Part shown: positions 55,705 through 64,000 of the stretch, one piece after another
Numbering within the stretch: position 1 is the first letter of the stretch
Layout of the letters: each line of letters opens with the position of its first letter
NCBI RefSeq assembly: GCF_016862895.1
Contig: NZ_BONV01000036.1
Coordinates: 85,426 to 149,425, forward strand
Direction of reading: 5' to 3'
Length of the DNA: 64,000 bases
Source: Planotetraspora kaengkrachanensis
Lineage (GTDB): Bacteria > Actinomycetota > Actinomycetes > Streptosporangiales > Streptosporangiaceae
Made by a program: the position numbers and the translations under genes
The notes under the pieces: model-generated
Database searches by the model: none
What the model saw: the letters and a program-made list of their open reading frames with translations, nothing else
Told to the model about the DNA's origin: nothing

Positions 55705-57726
55705 TCACAGGGGCGCTATGTCCACGAGGTTGTCGTGAAAGACGGCCCCCCGGCCCATGTCGGCGTCGCGCTCGTCCACCGTGGCGTTCGTGTTGGCGCC
55801 CCCGGGACTGAGCTTGGGCCAGTGGCCCTTGGGGGCGGCGACCACGCCCGGCCGGACCCGGTCGCTGATCTCGACGTAGGCGGTGAACTCCCCGTTGCGG
55901 TTGAACACCCGGGCGGGCGCGCCGTCGACCAGGCCCCGGGCCTCGGCGTCGGCGGCGCTGACCATGACCCGGGGCCCCTTCGACCGCCGGAGCAGCTCGG
56001 GGTTGTTGCCGAAGGTCGTGTTCAGGGAGGTGTGCGACGCGGGAGTGATCATCGTGAGCGGATACTCGCGGTCGGCCGGTGCCGTACGGGCCGTGCGGGA
56101 GGGGACGTAGCCCGCGACCCTGGGCAGTCCGGCCGCGGCGGCACGGTCGGAGGCGAACTCCAGCCTGCCCGAGGGCGTGGGGAAGCCGTCGGTGAAGGGG
56201 ACGAAGGGGTCGGCGACGTCGAGCCTGGCCCAGCCCTCCTTGCGCAGCAGGTCGAGCGTGATCCCGGGCGTGCCGCGGAGCAGCCCTTCGGCGATCTCCA
56301 GGTCGGATTCGTGGAGCGACGGCTCGGTCAGGCCCATGTGGCGTGCCAGCCGCCGGAAGGTCTCGGTCGTCGAGAGGGATTCGCCGGCGGGCTCCACGGC
56401 CTGCTCGTTCCACATGAGGTACATGTGGCCGTAACCCTGGTGGAGGTCCATGTGCTCGGTCTGCATGGTGGCAGGCAGCACGATGTCCGCGTAGTCGACG
56501 GTGTCCGTCGGGAACTGCTCCATGACCACCGTGAACAGGTCCTCCCTGCGCATGGCCGCGCGGATGCGGTTCTGGTCCGGAGAGGAGCCGAGGGGGTTGG
56601 CGCCGTAGACCCACAGGCACTTGACCGACTCGTCGAGCTGCCCGGCCAGCCGCGTCATGGTCAGCGTCCGGACGGGCCCGCGCAGCAGATGCTCGCCCGA
56701 GTCCACCTCCAGCGGAACGTGCGCGGTGGTCGAGTACGCGACGCCGCCCCCGGGGTGGCGCCAGTCTCCGGTCACCCCGGGGATGCAGGCGATGAGCCGC
56801 AACGCGGCGCCGCCGCCCTCGTGCCGCTGCAGGCCCATCGTCGCCCGGATGCCCGTGGGCCGGGTGTGCGCGAGCCGTACGCCGAGGGCCCGGATGTCCT
56901 CCTCAGGGACGCCGGTGATCTCGGCGACGCGAGCCGGGGGATACTGCAGGATCTCGGCCTTGAACTCCTCCCAGCCGAGGGTGTGCTCCTCCAGGTAGGC
57001 GGTGTCCTCGGCGCCCTCCTCAAGGACGACGTTGAGCAGCCCCAGGGCGAGCGCGGCGTCCGTTCCCGGCCGGATCGCGAGGTGGGCGTCGGCCTGGTCG
57101 GCCGTCCGCGTCCTGATCGGGTCGATGGCGACCACGTACGCGCCGTTCGCGCGGGCGTCCTGGATGAACTTCCACAGGTGGTGCCCGCTGGTGAGGGTGT
57201 TGGTGCCCCACAGCAGGATCAGCCGGGACAGGGCGAAGGTCTCCGGGTCCATGCCGGCCGGCGTTCCGTTGGTGAGGCGCAGGCCGTCGTTGCCGGCGGT
57301 CGAGCAGATGTTCAGGTCATGCCGCGAGGCGCCGAGGGCGTTCCAGAACCGCCACCCGGCCAGGCCCTCCGAGCCCTGGATGTAGCCGAGGGTCCCCGTG
57401 CCCTGGTACGGCCAGATCGCCTCGCCGCCGTGCTCACGGACGATCTCCGTAAGGCGGTCGGACACGATGGTCAGCGCCTCGTCCCAGGTGATCCGTTCGA
57501 ACCGGCCGGACCCCTTCGGCCCGACGCGGCGCATGGGGTGCAGAATGCGGTCGTCGGCGCGGGTGTGCTCGAGGTACCTGTTGACCTTCACGCACAACGC
57601 CCCGCGAGTGTACGGATGGTCACGGTTGCCCCGGAGGCCGACGGCCTGGCCGTCCCTCACGGTGACCTCCCACGAGCACGTGTCGGGGCAGTCAAGCGGG
57701 CATGCACCCAGAATCCGCAACTCCAT
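55705..57726 (-). CDS. Molybdopterin-dependent oxidoreductase (formate dehydrogenase/BisC-like)
   Basis: This 673-residue protein has an N-terminal [4Fe-4S] motif CPLDCPDTC (Cys9, 13, 17) plus a fourth Cys in GALCVK. MPT-binding domains follow (LILLWGTNTLTSGHH, VVAIDPIRTRTADQADAHLAIRPGTDAALALGLLNV) and a C-terminal dinucleotide-binding domain (LTMITPASHTSLNTTFGN). The ligand to molybdenum is not certain. No signal peptide or Tat motif is present, so it is cytoplasmic. The substrate cannot be assigned. It stands alone without electron-transfer subunits. Confidence 0.9.
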   Translation of the reverse strand: MELRILGACPLDCPDTCSWEVTVRDGQAVGLRGNRDHPYTRGALCVKVNRYLEHTRADDRILHPMRRVGPKGSGRFERITWDEALTIVSDRLTEIVREHGGEAIWPYQGTGTLGYIQGSEGLAGWRFWNALGASRHDLNICSTAGNDGLRLTNGTPAGMDPETFALSRLILLWGTNTLTSGHHLWKFIQDARANGAYVVAIDPIRTRTADQADAHLAIRPGTDAALALGLLNVVLEEGAEDTAYLEEHTLGWEEFKAEILQYPPARVAEITGVPEEDIRALGVRLAHTRPTGIRATMGLQRHEGGGAALRLIACIPGVTGDWRHPGGGVAYSTTAHVPLEVDSGEHLLRGPVRTLTMTRLAGQLDESVKCLWVYGANPLGSSPDQNRIRAAMRREDLFTVVMEQFPTDTVDYADIVLPATMQTEHMDLHQGYGHMYLMWNEQAVEPAGESLSTTETFRRLARHMGLTEPSLHESDLEIAEGLLRGTPGITLDLLRKEGWARLDVADPFVPFTDGFPTPSGRLEFASDRAAAAGLPRVAGYVPSRTARTAPADREYPLTMITPASHTSLNTTFGNNPELLRRSKGPRVMVSAADAEARGLVDGAPARVFNRNGEFTAYVEISDRVRPGVVAAPKGHWPKLSPGGANTNATVDERDADMGRGAVFHDNLVDIAPL

Positions 57727-57747
57727 GGCCGCAACCTTACGTTCCGG

Positions 57748-58188
57748 CTACGACTCCAGATCCGAGAGGTGGGCGATGTTGGCGACGTCCTCGTCGTCCG
57801 TGCTCGGGGCGCCCGCGAACCAGGCGTCGAGGATCTCCTGGAGGAGCCGGTCGGAGGTGAGGCGCAGGCTGAGGGCCAGGACGTTCGCGTCGTTCCATCG
57901 GCGTGCGCCGTCCGCGGTGGCGGCGTCGACGCAGAGCGCCGCGCGCACTCCGTCGACCTTGTTCGCGGCGATCGAGGCGCCCGTCCCCGTCCAGCAGCAC
58001 ACGATGGCGAGGTCGGATCGTCCTGATGCGACGTCTTTCGCGGCGGCCGAGCAACACCAGGCCCAATCAGCACGGCCACCAGGGGCCAGGGCTCCATAGA
58101 GTGTCACTGAATGCCCTCTCCGCTGTACCTCGGCGACCAGGCGGGTCGCCACTCCGTCGAGACTGTCCGAGGCGAGCGAGAGACGCAT
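57748..58188 (-). CDS. RpiB/LacA/LacB-family sugar-phosphate isomerase-like protein
   Basis: This 146-residue protein begins MRLSLASDSLDGVATRLVAEVQRRGHSVTLYG and has DLAIVCCWTGTGASIAANKVDGVRAALCVDAATADGARRWNDANVLALSLR, the RpiB/LacAB fold. In RpiB the catalytic Cys lies in GTGIG-type segments. Here the CW-TGTGAS segment carries Cys residues just ahead of TGTG. It would isomerise a sugar phosphate; the substrate is uncertain. ATG 58188 overlaps the longest open frame of the divergent gene. There is no Shine-Dalgarno, and CACAAT lies 7 nt upstream, so it may be leaderless. Confidence 0.85.
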   Translation of the reverse strand: MRLSLASDSLDGVATRLVAEVQRRGHSVTLYGALAPGGRADWAWCCSAAAKDVASGRSDLAIVCCWTGTGASIAANKVDGVRAALCVDAATADGARRWNDANVLALSLRLTSDRLLQEILDAWFAGAPSTDDEDVANIAHLSDLES

Positions 58189-58267
58189 GCCGTCAATTGT
58201 GGACACCGAGCTCGAAGATCGCACAGAATCGCTGGTGGTGAGAGGTATCAAGGAGCAGGATACGGCG

Positions 58268-60643
58268 GTGGACACTCCACAGCAGGGAGTGGTCCTCGTC
58301 GTCGAACCGTTGCTGCCGCAGCGGATCCGCCGCCCCTCGGACGCCCTGCGTTTCCTGCTGACCCTGCTGGCTCTGGCGGCCGTCGTGCTGATGGCCCTCG
58401 CCCTGCAGCGCACGCTCAACGGCCTGGAGACCGACGTCCAGGCCGGAACCGGCAGGGCGCCGGCGCTGCTTTCCGCGGTCTCCGGGCTGCTCGGCGGGGT
58501 CGCCGTGCTGGTCGTCCCCGTCGCGTTCGCCGTCGAGCGGGTCTTCCACCGGGACGGCATGCGCATCGCGCAGGGACTCATCGCCGCCATCCTGGCCCTG
58601 CTGATCGCCTACACGCTGGACGAGTGGCTCGTCAGGGCGGGCCCGGCCGAGCTCGTGCAACTGCTCACGGGCAGCAGGGACGTCGAGCCGCTCAACAGCG
58701 TCCTGACCCCGGCCATCGCCTACGCGACGGCCGTGCGGATGTCGCGCAGGCCCCAGTGGCGTGCCCTCATGTGGACGGCGCTCGCCCTCGACGTGCTCGC
58801 GCTCTTCACCGCCACCAAGGTCACCGCGCTCGGCGTGATCCTCACCTACCTCGTCGGCATGGCCGTCGGTTTCGGAACGTTGTACGGCATCGGCAGCGCG
58901 AACACCCGGCCCCCGGGAAGCGCGGTGCTCGCGGCCCTCAGACGGCTCGGCTTCTCACCGGTCAGCGCCCGGAGGGTCGAGGACGACAGCTCGGGCAGCC
59001 GCCGCTACCTCATCGGCCTCGCCGACCAGCGCCGCCTGGACGTCACCGTCCTCGACCGGGACCGCCAGGTCGCCGGGATCGTCTACCGCCTGTGGCGGCG
59101 GATCCGGCTCAACACCGAGACGCGGCGGCGGGCCATCCGGTCCCTCCGCGCGGAGCTGGAGCGCGAGGCTCTGATGGCCTACGCCGCCCAGGCGGCGGGG
59201 GCGAGCCTGCCCCGTCTGCTCGGCACCAGCGAGATCGGCACCGAGGCGGCGATGCTGGCCTACGAGCACATCGACAGCCGGCCGGTGGAGGAGCTGTCCG
59301 ACGACGACTTCGACGACGAACTGCTGGCCCGGCTGTGGGGTCAGGTCCGGCTGCTGCACGCCCACCGGCTCGCTCACCGTCACCTGACGGGGGAGAGCAT
59401 CCACGTCGATTCGGCGGGCCAGGTGTTCCTGGTCGACGCCCGCAGCGGTGAGATCGCGGCGGGCGACCTGCTACTCCGGCTGGACGTCGCCCAGCTCCTG
59501 ACCTACCTCGCCACCCGCGTGGGACCCGAGCGCTCGGTGAAGTCGGCCGCCGCCGTGCTCGGCGCCGACTCCCTCGCCGGCGCGCTGCCGCTGCTGCAGC
59601 GCATCGCCCTCAGCCGCGACACGCGCACCGCCGCCAGGAAGGACCGCGAGCTCCTTCCCGCGATCCGCGAGCACATCGTGGCGCTGAAGCCGCAGGCCGC
59701 GGTGGAGGAGGTCCGCCTCGAGCGGTTCCGCCCGCGAACCCTGGTGACGATCATCGCCGGCGCCCTCGCTGTCTACTTCCTGCTCTCCCAGCTCAGCCAG
59801 GTCAACCTGGTCTCGGTCGTGACCAATGCCAACTGGGCCTGGACCGGAGCCGCCCTGGTCACGGCTGCGGCGAGTTACCTCGCTGCGGCGATCATGCTGA
59901 GAGGTTTCGTACCCGAGCCACTGCCCCTTGGCCGGACGGTGCTGGCGCAGTTCGCCGGTTCGTTCGTGAAGCTGGTCGCCCCGGCGGCGGTCGGCGGGGT
60001 GGCGATCAACACGCGATATCTGCAGAAGCGGGGGATCGCCCCGGGGCCTGCGGTCGCCAGCGTGGGCGCCTCGCAGCTCGTCGGTCTCGCGTCGCACATC
60101 GTGCTGCTGCTGTTCTTCGGATACGTGACCGGCACCCAGGCCGCGCCGTCCCTCACCCCGTCACGAGGACTGCTGATCGCGCTCCTCAGCGTGGCGGTCC
60201 TGTTCCTGATCGTCCTCGCCGTACGCCCGCTGCGCCGGATGTTGACGACCCGCGTACGCGCGATGTTCTCCGGGGTGATCCCGCGACTGCTCGACGTGCT
60301 GCAGTCGCCCCGCAAGATCCTGGAGGGCGTGAGCGGGACGCTGCTGCTGACCGTGGCCTTCGTGGCCTGCCTGACGGCGTGCGTCCGCGCGTTCGGCGGC
60401 GATCTGAGCTTCACGACGGTCGCGATCGTCTTCCTGGCCGGCAACGCGATCGGCTCGGCCGCCCCCACGCCGGGCGGGCTGGGGGCGGTCGAGGCGTCGT
60501 TGTCCCTCGGCCTCACGGTGGCGGGCCTGCCCGGGACGGTCGCCACGTCGGCGGTGCTGCTGTTCCGCCTGCTGACGTTCTGGCTGCCGGTGCTTCCGGG
60601 CTGGGCGTCCTTCGCCTACCTTCAACGGCACGACGCGATCTGA
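58268..60643 (+). CDS. Pseudokinase-flippase fusion (lysylphosphatidylglycerol synthase TM-domain family)
   Basis: This protein of about 791 residues starts with roughly six membrane helices (residues 30-205). A cytoplasmic kinase-like domain follows (about 215-440) and then an eight-helix YbhN/Lpg-synthase flippase-type domain to the end (LLSQLSQVNLVSVVTNANWAWTG ... GNAIGSAAPTPGGLGAVEA). In the kinase part the HRD-like motif is HRHLTGESI and the DFG-like motif is VDARSG, so the catalytic Asp and the Asn are replaced and it may be inactive. GTG 58268 is chosen by AGGA spacing; the longer frame from 58187 overlaps the divergent gene start. It ends 4 bp from a convergent gene. Confidence 0.85.
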   Translation: MDTPQQGVVLVVEPLLPQRIRRPSDALRFLLTLLALAAVVLMALALQRTLNGLETDVQAGTGRAPALLSAVSGLLGGVAVLVVPVAFAVERVFHRDGMRIAQGLIAAILALLIAYTLDEWLVRAGPAELVQLLTGSRDVEPLNSVLTPAIAYATAVRMSRRPQWRALMWTALALDVLALFTATKVTALGVILTYLVGMAVGFGTLYGIGSANTRPPGSAVLAALRRLGFSPVSARRVEDDSSGSRRYLIGLADQRRLDVTVLDRDRQVAGIVYRLWRRIRLNTETRRRAIRSLRAELEREALMAYAAQAAGASLPRLLGTSEIGTEAAMLAYEHIDSRPVEELSDDDFDDELLARLWGQVRLLHAHRLAHRHLTGESIHVDSAGQVFLVDARSGEIAAGDLLLRLDVAQLLTYLATRVGPERSVKSAAAVLGADSLAGALPLLQRIALSRDTRTAARKDRELLPAIREHIVALKPQAAVEEVRLERFRPRTLVTIIAGALAVYFLLSQLSQVNLVSVVTNANWAWTGAALVTAAASYLAAAIMLRGFVPEPLPLGRTVLAQFAGSFVKLVAPAAVGGVAINTRYLQKRGIAPGPAVASVGASQLVGLASHIVLLLFFGYVTGTQAAPSLTPSRGLLIALLSVAVLFLIVLAVRPLRRMLTTRVRAMFSGVIPRLLDVLQSPRKILEGVSGTLLLTVAFVACLTACVRAFGGDLSFTTVAIVFLAGNAIGSAAPTPGGLGAVEASLSLGLTVAGLPGTVATSAVLLFRLLTFWLPVLPGWASFAYLQRHDAI

Positions 60644-60647
60644 CGGA

Positions 60648-61673
60648 TCAGCCCTCGCTCGAGGCCGCCCAGAGGTTGATGCCGGACTCGACGGCGTCCT
60701 TGTCGATGGCCGCCAGTTCGTCGGCGGAGAAGTCCAGCCGGTTCACCGCGTCGAGGTTGTCGTCGAGCTGCCTGACGCTGCTGGCGCCGATGAGGACGGT
60801 GGTGACCCGCCGGTCGCGCAGCGCCCACGCCAGGGCCATCTGCGCGAGGGACTGGCCACGCCGCTTCGCCATCTCGTCGAGCGTGCGGATGTGGCGGAGG
60901 GACTCGTCGGTGAGCAGGTTCGGGTTGAGCGACTTGCCCTGCGCCGCCCGGGAGTCCCCGGGGATGCCGTCGAGGTAGCGGTCGGTCAGCATGCCCTGGG
61001 CGAGGGGGGAGAAGGCGATGCAGCCGACCCCCTCCTCTTCGAGGACGTCGAGCAGCCCGGCCTCGATCCACCGGTTGAGCATGGAGTAGGACGGCTGGTG
61101 GATGAGCAGCGGCGTCCCCAGCTCGCGGAGGATCTGGGCGGCCTCCTTCGTCCGCTCGGGCGAGTAGGACGAGATCCCCGCGTAGAGGGCCTTGCCCGAG
61201 CGCACCGCGTGGTCGAGCGCGCCCATGGTCTCCTCGAGCGGGGTCTCCGGGTCGAACCGGTGACTGTAGAAGATGTCGACGTAGTCCACGCCCATCCGCT
61301 TGAGCGACTGGTCCAGGCTGGACAGCAGGTACTTCCGCGACCCCCACTCGCCGTACGGCCCGGGCCACATGTCGTATCCGGCCTTGGTCGACAGCACCAG
61401 CTCATCTCGATATTTCGCGAAATCCTGCTGATAGATGTGCCCAAAGTTGATCTCGGCCGAGCCGTACGGCGGGCCGTAGTTGTTGGCCAGGTCGAAGTGG
61501 GTCACTCCGCGGTCGAACGCCCTGCGGAGGATGGCCCGCTGCGTCTCGATCGGCTTGTCGTCGCCGAAGTTGTGCCACAGGCCGAGCGAAACGGCGGGCA
61601 GCTTGAGCCCGCTCCTGCCGGTCCTGTTGTACGGCATGGGGCCGTACCTGTCGTCTGCCGCCACGTAGGTCAT
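60648..61673 (-). CDS. Aldo/keto reductase, YghZ/L-glyceraldehyde-3-phosphate reductase type
   Basis: This 341-residue protein has MPYNRTGRSGLKLPAVSLGLWHNFGDD at the start. The tetrad residues are Asp/Tyr in DLANNYGPPYGSAE, Lys in LSTKAGYDMW and His in FYSHRFDPETPLEETM. The cofactor end is VLIGASSVRQLDDN. It matches the AKR14-like YghZ group, which reduces small aldehydes such as methylglyoxal. Its start overlaps the S9 peptidase stop by 4 bp, so the two are coupled. Confidence 0.9.
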   Translation of the reverse strand: MTYVAADDRYGPMPYNRTGRSGLKLPAVSLGLWHNFGDDKPIETQRAILRRAFDRGVTHFDLANNYGPPYGSAEINFGHIYQQDFAKYRDELVLSTKAGYDMWPGPYGEWGSRKYLLSSLDQSLKRMGVDYVDIFYSHRFDPETPLEETMGALDHAVRSGKALYAGISSYSPERTKEAAQILRELGTPLLIHQPSYSMLNRWIEAGLLDVLEEEGVGCIAFSPLAQGMLTDRYLDGIPGDSRAAQGKSLNPNLLTDESLRHIRTLDEMAKRRGQSLAQMALAWALRDRRVTTVLIGASSVRQLDDNLDAVNRLDFSADELAAIDKDAVESGINLWAASSEG

Positions 61674-63724
61674 TCGGTAACTCCAACTCGGTCGAGGATC
61701 CAGGAGAGCGCGAACGCCTCCTCACGCCATGCGTCGTACCTGCCGCTGCGCCCGCCGTGTCCCGCGCCCATCTCGGTCTTCAGCAGGAACGGGCCACCCT
61801 GCGCGGACTCCCTGAGCCGGGCGATCCACTTGGCGGGCTCGTGATAGAGCACGCGGGTGTCGTTGAGGCTGGTGATCGCGAGGATCGGCGGGTACGCCCG
61901 GCCGTCCACGTTCTCGTACGGCGAGTACGACTTCATGTACGCGTAGACCTCGGGGTCGTGCAGCGGGTCACCCCATTCGTCCCACTCGACGACCGTGAGC
62001 GGCAGCGACGGGTCCAGAATCGTGTTGAGCGCGTCGACGAACGGCACCTCGGCGACGACGCCGGCGAACTCCTCCGGCGCGAGGTTGGCGACGGCCCCCA
62101 TGAGGAGACCGCCGGCGGACCCGCCGCGGGCGATGATCCGACTCGACAAACCCTCGGCCTTGAGATGCCGGGCGCAGGCCACGAAGTCGCTGAAGGTGTT
62201 CTTCTTCTTGTTCAGCTTGCCGTCTTCGTACCAGTGACGGCCCATCTCGCCGCCGCCCCTCACGTGTGCGACGGCGAAGACGAACCCCCGGTCGAGCAGG
62301 GACAGGCGGGCCACGGAGAAGTACGGGTCGATCGAGGTCTCGTAGCTGCCGTAGCCGTACAGGAGGGTCGGGGCCGGGCGGTCCGTGCCCTTCCTGACGA
62401 CGATGGAGATCGGCACCTTCGTCCCGTCGTCGGCCGTCGCCCAGGCCCGGAACTGCTCATAGTCGGCGGGGTCGTAACCACCGAGGACGGCCTTCTGCTT
62501 GAGCAGGATCAGCTCGTTGGTCTGGAGGTCGTAGTCGTACACGGAGGTCGGCGTGATCATCGAGGTGTACCCGAGGCGGAGCCTGCTCGTCTCGAACTCC
62601 GCGTTCCCCGCCGGCGCCACGTCGTAGATCGGCTCAGGGAAGGAGATCTCGTACGGCTCGCGCCCGTCACGCGGCAGGATCCGGATGCCCGACAGGCCGT
62701 CCCGCCGGAAGTGCACGACGATGTGGTCCTTGAACGCGTCGACGTCGAGGAGCCGGGTGTCGTCCCGGTGCTCGATCAGCGGCGTCCACGTGCCCGGGTC
62801 GTCGATGGGCGCGGTGGCGAGTTCGAAGTTCACCGCGCCCTCGTTGTGCAGGACGAGGAAATGGTCGCCCGCGTGGTCGAGGCCGTACTCGACGCCAGTA
62901 CGCCGGGGGCGGACGAGGGTGAACTCGCCCGTGGGGTCGTCGGCGTCCAGGACCCGGACCTCGCTCGTGATCTTGCTGCCCGCGCTCACGATCAGGTAGC
63001 GCTGGCTCCGCGTCAGCCCGATCCCGACCCAGAACCGCTCGTCGTCCTCCTGGTAGACGATGACGTCGTCGTCGGAGCCCAGCGTGTGGCGGTAGATGCG
63101 GTACGGCCGCCACGCGTCGTCGATGGTCGAGTAGAAGAACGTCGAGCCGTCGGCCGACCAGGCGCCGCCGTAGAAGACTCCCGGGATCTCGTCGGCGAGC
63201 AGCTCGCCGGATTCGAGGTCCTTGAACCTGAGCGTGAAGCGCTCGTCGCCCGTGAAGTCGGTCGAATAGGCGAGCTTCGTGCCGTCCGGGCTGATGGCGC
63301 TGGTCCCGATGGCGAAGAAGGCGCTGTCGCCGGCCAGTTCGTTGCCGTCGAGCAGGACCTGCTCACCGGGCAGCGGCACACCGGCGGTCAGCACGGGCGG
63401 GCTGTCCCCGTCCACCGCGACCCGGCACTGGATGCCGTACTGCTTGCCCTCTTCGGTGCGCGAGTAGTACCACCAGGCGCCCTTACGGCTGGGCACCGAC
63501 AGGTCGGTCTCCAGGGTCCGACTCTTGATCTCCTGGAACACCGTCTCCTGGAGATCCTTCAGATGGCCCGTCACCTCCTCGGTGTAGGCGTTCTCAGCCT
63601 CGAGATGGGAGATGGTGTCGGGATCGTCCTTGCTGAACAGCCAGGCGTAATCGTCCACGACCGTGTCGCCGTGGTGCGTGCGCTCGACCGGGACCTTCTT
63701 CGCCACAGGCGGCATGTCGCTCAC
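61670..63724 (-). CDS. ptrB: S9 family peptidase (oligopeptidase B-like)
   Basis: This 684-residue protein has an N-terminal beta-propeller (about residues 70-410) and a C-terminal alpha/beta hydrolase domain. The nucleophile Ser is in ARGGSAGGLLMGAV, Asp in LNDTRVLYHEPAKW and His in GAGHGGRSGRYDAW. Oligopeptidase B cleaves after basic residues in short peptides in the cytoplasm. GTG 63724 is taken, and ATG 63715 is alternative. There is no ribosome-binding site, but TAGACT lies 7 nt upstream of the GTG, as for purF, suggesting leaderless translation. Confidence 0.92.
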   Translation of the reverse strand: MSDMPPVAKKVPVERTHHGDTVVDDYAWLFSKDDPDTISHLEAENAYTEEVTGHLKDLQETVFQEIKSRTLETDLSVPSRKGAWWYYSRTEEGKQYGIQCRVAVDGDSPPVLTAGVPLPGEQVLLDGNELAGDSAFFAIGTSAISPDGTKLAYSTDFTGDERFTLRFKDLESGELLADEIPGVFYGGAWSADGSTFFYSTIDDAWRPYRIYRHTLGSDDDVIVYQEDDERFWVGIGLTRSQRYLIVSAGSKITSEVRVLDADDPTGEFTLVRPRRTGVEYGLDHAGDHFLVLHNEGAVNFELATAPIDDPGTWTPLIEHRDDTRLLDVDAFKDHIVVHFRRDGLSGIRILPRDGREPYEISFPEPIYDVAPAGNAEFETSRLRLGYTSMITPTSVYDYDLQTNELILLKQKAVLGGYDPADYEQFRAWATADDGTKVPISIVVRKGTDRPAPTLLYGYGSYETSIDPYFSVARLSLLDRGFVFAVAHVRGGGEMGRHWYEDGKLNKKKNTFSDFVACARHLKAEGLSSRIIARGGSAGGLLMGAVANLAPEEFAGVVAEVPFVDALNTILDPSLPLTVVEWDEWGDPLHDPEVYAYMKSYSPYENVDGRAYPPILAITSLNDTRVLYHEPAKWIARLRESAQGGPFLLKTEMGAGHGGRSGRYDAWREEAFALSWILDRVGVTE

Positions 63725-63736
63725 CCGCCAAAGTCT

Positions 63737-63895
63737 ATGTTCGCGCCGCTCCTGGTACGGCTTAACGCTCGCCTACGGCCCCCGGTACCCGCCGACGAGC
63801 GCGTGGTGAGGCGCCGCCGGGGCGGCTGGGCACCGGCGAGAGCGGAGGCGGAGCAGCTGGCACCCGGTGTGCGAGGCGGCTGGAACCCGGAGTGA
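63737..63895 (+). CDS. Possible small basic ORF at the right edge
   Basis: This is a 52-residue Arg/Pro-rich frame (MFAPLLVRLNARLRPPVPADERVVRRRRGGW...) starting inside the promoter region of the divergent S9 peptidase gene. There is no ribosome-binding site and no recognisable family, so it may be spurious. The remaining sequence to 64000 shows nothing else convincing. Confidence 0.2.
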   Translation: MFAPLLVRLNARLRPPVPADERVVRRRRGGWAPARAEAEQLAPGVRGGWNPE

Positions 63896-64000
63896 ACTGC
63901 CGGCGACACCGCGGCGACCGGGCGAAATCGCCGGCGTGAATCGCCGAATCGGGCCGCCTACTGTTGGCGCCACGACTTTTCGGGTCAAGGCATCCTGTGC

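Noticed and set aside
63773..63988. Minus-strand small ORF of 71 codons at the right edge
   Set aside because: It has low-complexity Arg/Pro/Ala composition, no ribosome-binding site and no family-like segment, and it overlaps the likely promoter of the S9 peptidase gene.

Overview
The window is very GC-rich DNA with codon-third-position G/C bias, frequent GTG starts, 4-bp ATGA/GTGA gene overlaps and several probable leaderless starts, all typical of a filamentous actinomycete. Gene content (bldC, a branched-chain amino-acid dehydrogenase, a DUF3073 protein, purM-purF, purS/purQ/purL, F420-dependent and ANTAR proteins) and the gene order around bldC resemble Streptomyces and relatives. The amino-acid style suggests the Streptosporangiaceae, but that assignment is an inference. 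I saw no tRNA, rRNA, CRISPR, phage or transposase gene. The window looks like chromosomal core with accessory islets.

1-13.4 kb: a truncated SF2 helicase (minus), an iron-uptake pair efeO-efeB without efeU, a secreted phosphoesterase, an ECF sigma factor coupled to a membrane beta-propeller protein and divergent from a NarL-type two-component system, a small SRPBCC protein, an F420-type oxidoreductase and an aldo/keto reductase. 13.6-19.5 kb: a COG4315-like lipoprotein, a GAF / GAF-ANTAR / STAS signalling operon, pyrD, and a copper operon (copZ-copA) behind a CsoR-like operator.

19.5-21.6 kb: a GH20 hexosaminidase gene lies between two inward-pointing arrays of a 13-bp core (CGTGATCATGCAC). 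Each array has exact 53-bp spacing and a full-full-core layout. A second short-repeat family (TGATCACCGCAC) lies between copA and the left array. This is the least explained structure in the window and my main candidate for something new.

21.6-32 kb: cell-wall amidase, LacI and TetR regulators, bldC, a conserved actinobacterial protein, Val/Leu dehydrogenase, DUF3073, purM-purF, a DUF4190-like protein and an SCP-2-like protein. 32-42 kb: two DHA2 efflux pumps around a TetR regulator with a tandem 13-bp operator array, then a translationally coupled PucR regulator - class III cyclase - Crp/Fnr triad and a secreted M6 protease. 42-50 kb: purL-purQ, an RsbW-like ATPase, purS, and an E1alpha-E1beta-E2 2-oxoacid dehydrogenase operon that could act on the products of the upstream Val/Leu dehydrogenase. 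50-64 kb: acyl-CoA dehydrogenase, methyltransferase, acetyltransferase, PadR regulator with a visible operator, a lipoprotein hydrolase, a molybdopterin oxidoreductase, an RpiB-like isomerase divergent from a pseudokinase-flippase fusion, a second aldo/keto reductase and an S9 peptidase.

Starts were chosen by ribosome-binding site, signal peptide or overlap where possible. Alternatives are noted in the entries.
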